This document shows positions 62,976 to 64,000 of a stretch of 64,000 nt of DNA, one piece after another (the stretch's first letter is position 1; each line of letters begins with the position of its first letter). The notes beneath the pieces were generated by a model. The model worked only from the letters and a program-made list of their open reading frames with translations, did no database searches and was not told where the DNA came from. Source of the DNA: Loktanella atrilutea. Its GTDB lineage: Bacteria > Pseudomonadota > Alphaproteobacteria > Rhodobacterales > Rhodobacteraceae. The stretch spans positions 248,001-312,000 of the forward strand of contig NZ_FQUE01000003.1 in the NCBI RefSeq assembly GCF_900128995.1, given 5' to 3'. The position numbers and the translations under genes were made by a program.

Positions 62976-64000
62976 ATGACCGACATCGTCATTCTGGGCG
63001 GCGCGCGCACCGCAATCGGCACCTTCGGGGGCGCCTTGGCCGGGACGCCGCCGATCGCGCTGGGCGCCACGGTCGCCCGCGCAGCCATCGCCCGCGGCGG
63101 GCTGGACGCGGCGCAGATCGGTCACGTCGCCTTTGGCCATGTCATCAACACCGAACCGCGCGACATGTACCTGAGCCGGGTCGCGGCGATGGACGCAGGC
63201 GTGCCCGACACCACGCCCGCGATGAACGTCAACCGCCTCTGCGGGTCCGGCGTGCAGGCCATCGTCTCGGTCGTGCAGGCGCTGCAACTGGGTGACGCCG
63301 ATTTCGGCCTCGCCGGCGGGGCTGAAAGCATGTCGCGCTCGCCCTTCATCGTCAGCGACCAGCGCTGGGGCGCCAAGATGGGCGACATCAAGACCCGCGA
63401 CATGATGTTGGGCGCGCTGAACTGCCCCTTCGGCACCGGCCACATGGGCATCACGGCGGAAAACGTCAGCGCCGAACACGACGTCAGCCGGGCGGCACAG
63501 GACGCCTTCGCGCTGGAAAGCCAGCAGCGCGCGGCTAGGGCCATCGCCGAGGGCCGCTTCGACGACCAGATCGTCCCGGTGGAACTCAAGACCCGAAGAG
63601 AGACCTTCGACTTCAAGACCGACGAACACCCAAAGGCCACAACGGCCGAGGCGCTGGCCGCCCTGCGCCCCGCCTTTCGAAAGGACGGCACCGTGACGGC
63701 CGGCAACGCTTCCGGCCTGAACGACGGCGCCGCCGCGATCACGCTGGCACGGCTGGATGCGGCGGAACGCGCCGGCCTGACGCCGCGGTTCCGCATTCTG
63801 GGCTACGCCCACGCCGGCGTCCGGCCAGAGGTGATGGGCATCGGCCCTGTGCCCGCCGTGCGTCGTCTGCTGGACCGCACCGGCCTGAAGGTCGAAGACT
63901 TCGACGTGATCGAAAGCAACGAGGCCTTCGCCGCGCAGGCCCTCGCGGTCAGCGCGGAACTCAGATTCGACCCGGCAAAGGTCAATCCCAACGGCGGCGC
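62976..64000 (+). CDS. Acetyl-CoA C-acyltransferase (thiolase), 3'-truncated by the window edge
   Basis: The first 341 residues are in the window; the frame is open at the end. The start IVILGGARTAIGTFGGALAG and the active-site Cys in MNVNRLCGSGVQAIVSVV, near residue 90, are typical of thiolase II; later GNASGLNDGAAAI and FDVIESNEAFAAQALAV with NPNGGA follow. It condenses or cleaves acyl-CoA units and may feed polyhydroxyalkanoate or ketone metabolism. The ATG at 62976 follows AGGGGGACATTCC. It is divergent from the ABC operon. Confidence 0.95.
   Translation, partial: MTDIVILGGARTAIGTFGGALAGTPPIALGATVARAAIARGGLDAAQIGHVAFGHVINTEPRDMYLSRVAAMDAGVPDTTPAMNVNRLCGSGVQAIVSVVQALQLGDADFGLAGGAESMSRSPFIVSDQRWGAKMGDIKTRDMMLGALNCPFGTGHMGITAENVSAEHDVSRAAQDAFALESQQRAARAIAEGRFDDQIVPVELKTRRETFDFKTDEHPKATTAEALAALRPAFRKDGTVTAGNASGLNDGAAAITLARLDAAERAGLTPRFRILGYAHAGVRPEVMGIGPVPAVRRLLDRTGLKVEDFDVIESNEAFAAQALAVSAELRFDPAKVNPNGG

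Noticed and set aside
62784-63812. A 342-codon minus-strand frame at the window end
   Set aside because: It lies opposite the thiolase gene, which has clear active-site motifs and a ribosome-binding site.
1-64000. CRISPR arrays, insertion sequences, prophage genes or integrase-linked attachment sites
   Set aside because: I saw no direct-repeat arrays, transposase or integrase-like proteins, and the tRNA-Leu has no integrase beside it.

Overview
The window is a continuous, gene-dense stretch of high-GC chromosome from an alphaproteobacterium, most likely a member of the Rhodobacteraceae (Roseobacter/Rhodobacter group). This rests on several gene orders typical of that family: a deacetylase-like gene followed by xseB-ispA-dxs, a petP-petR regulator pair, a serC leader element before serC-serA, rpmI-rplT-pheS, and a Cys-type formate dehydrogenase with its small Tat-target protein. 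Genes overlap often (ATGA, GTGA and TGATG junctions). I see no insertion sequence, prophage, CRISPR array or plasmid function. It reads as ordinary chromosome with a few unusual modules. The first gene (a glycosyltransferase) and the last (a thiolase) run off the edges.

Layout. (1) 1-7185: three overlapping glycosyltransferases on + converge on a minus-strand trio: a large ABC-exporter-like protein with degenerate ATPase motifs, a stand-alone cyclic-nucleotide-binding protein and a metallo-beta-lactamase-fold hydrolase. This is the least explained and most interesting locus. (2) 7556-16595: two molybdoenzymes in a row, a membrane-linked formate dehydrogenase (Tat-target peptide, alpha, beta, gamma and a 47-residue membrane peptide) and a three-subunit PaoABC-like aldehyde oxidoreductase. 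(3) 16747-21723: a secreted protein, ASCH and YrhK-like proteins, pheS, rplT, rpmI, a small membrane protein and pyruvate kinase. (4) 21852-26661: an N-formylglutamate amidohydrolase-like gene, a DUF1244 gene, then a preT-(Fpg-like)-preA operon for pyrimidine reduction, and tRNA-Leu(CAG). (5) 26818-36285: an NDUFA9-like SDR, uppP, gltD, an uncharacterised secreted protein, gltB and mtgA.

(6) 36339-44730: a GST, queG, a PQQ-type sugar dehydrogenase, an App1-like phosphatase, a DMT exporter, a YfdC-like FNT channel, ilvE and petP-petR. (7) 44842-49589: deacetylase-like gene, xseB, ispA and dxs (isoprenoid precursors), converging on a NavAb-type voltage-gated sodium channel. (8) 49683-56063: an SDR, a DUF1810 protein, serC-serA (serine synthesis) behind a leader RNA, a phosphatase and tRNA 2-selenouridine synthase. 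(9) 56060-62830: a five-gene overlapping minus-strand operon, LolD-like ATPase, FtsX-like permease, AttH-like lipocalin protein, PNPOx-like protein and a FAD-oxidoreductase/SelD fusion. (10) From 62976: a thiolase.

How it fits together. The organism oxidises formate and probably aldehydes with molybdenum enzymes. It makes glutamate (GltBD), serine and branched-chain amino acids, makes isoprenoids by the MEP route, and uses selenium at least for tRNA modification (SelD plus MnmH), while the formate dehydrogenase seen here uses cysteine. All functions are read from motifs and family knowledge; no database search was run.
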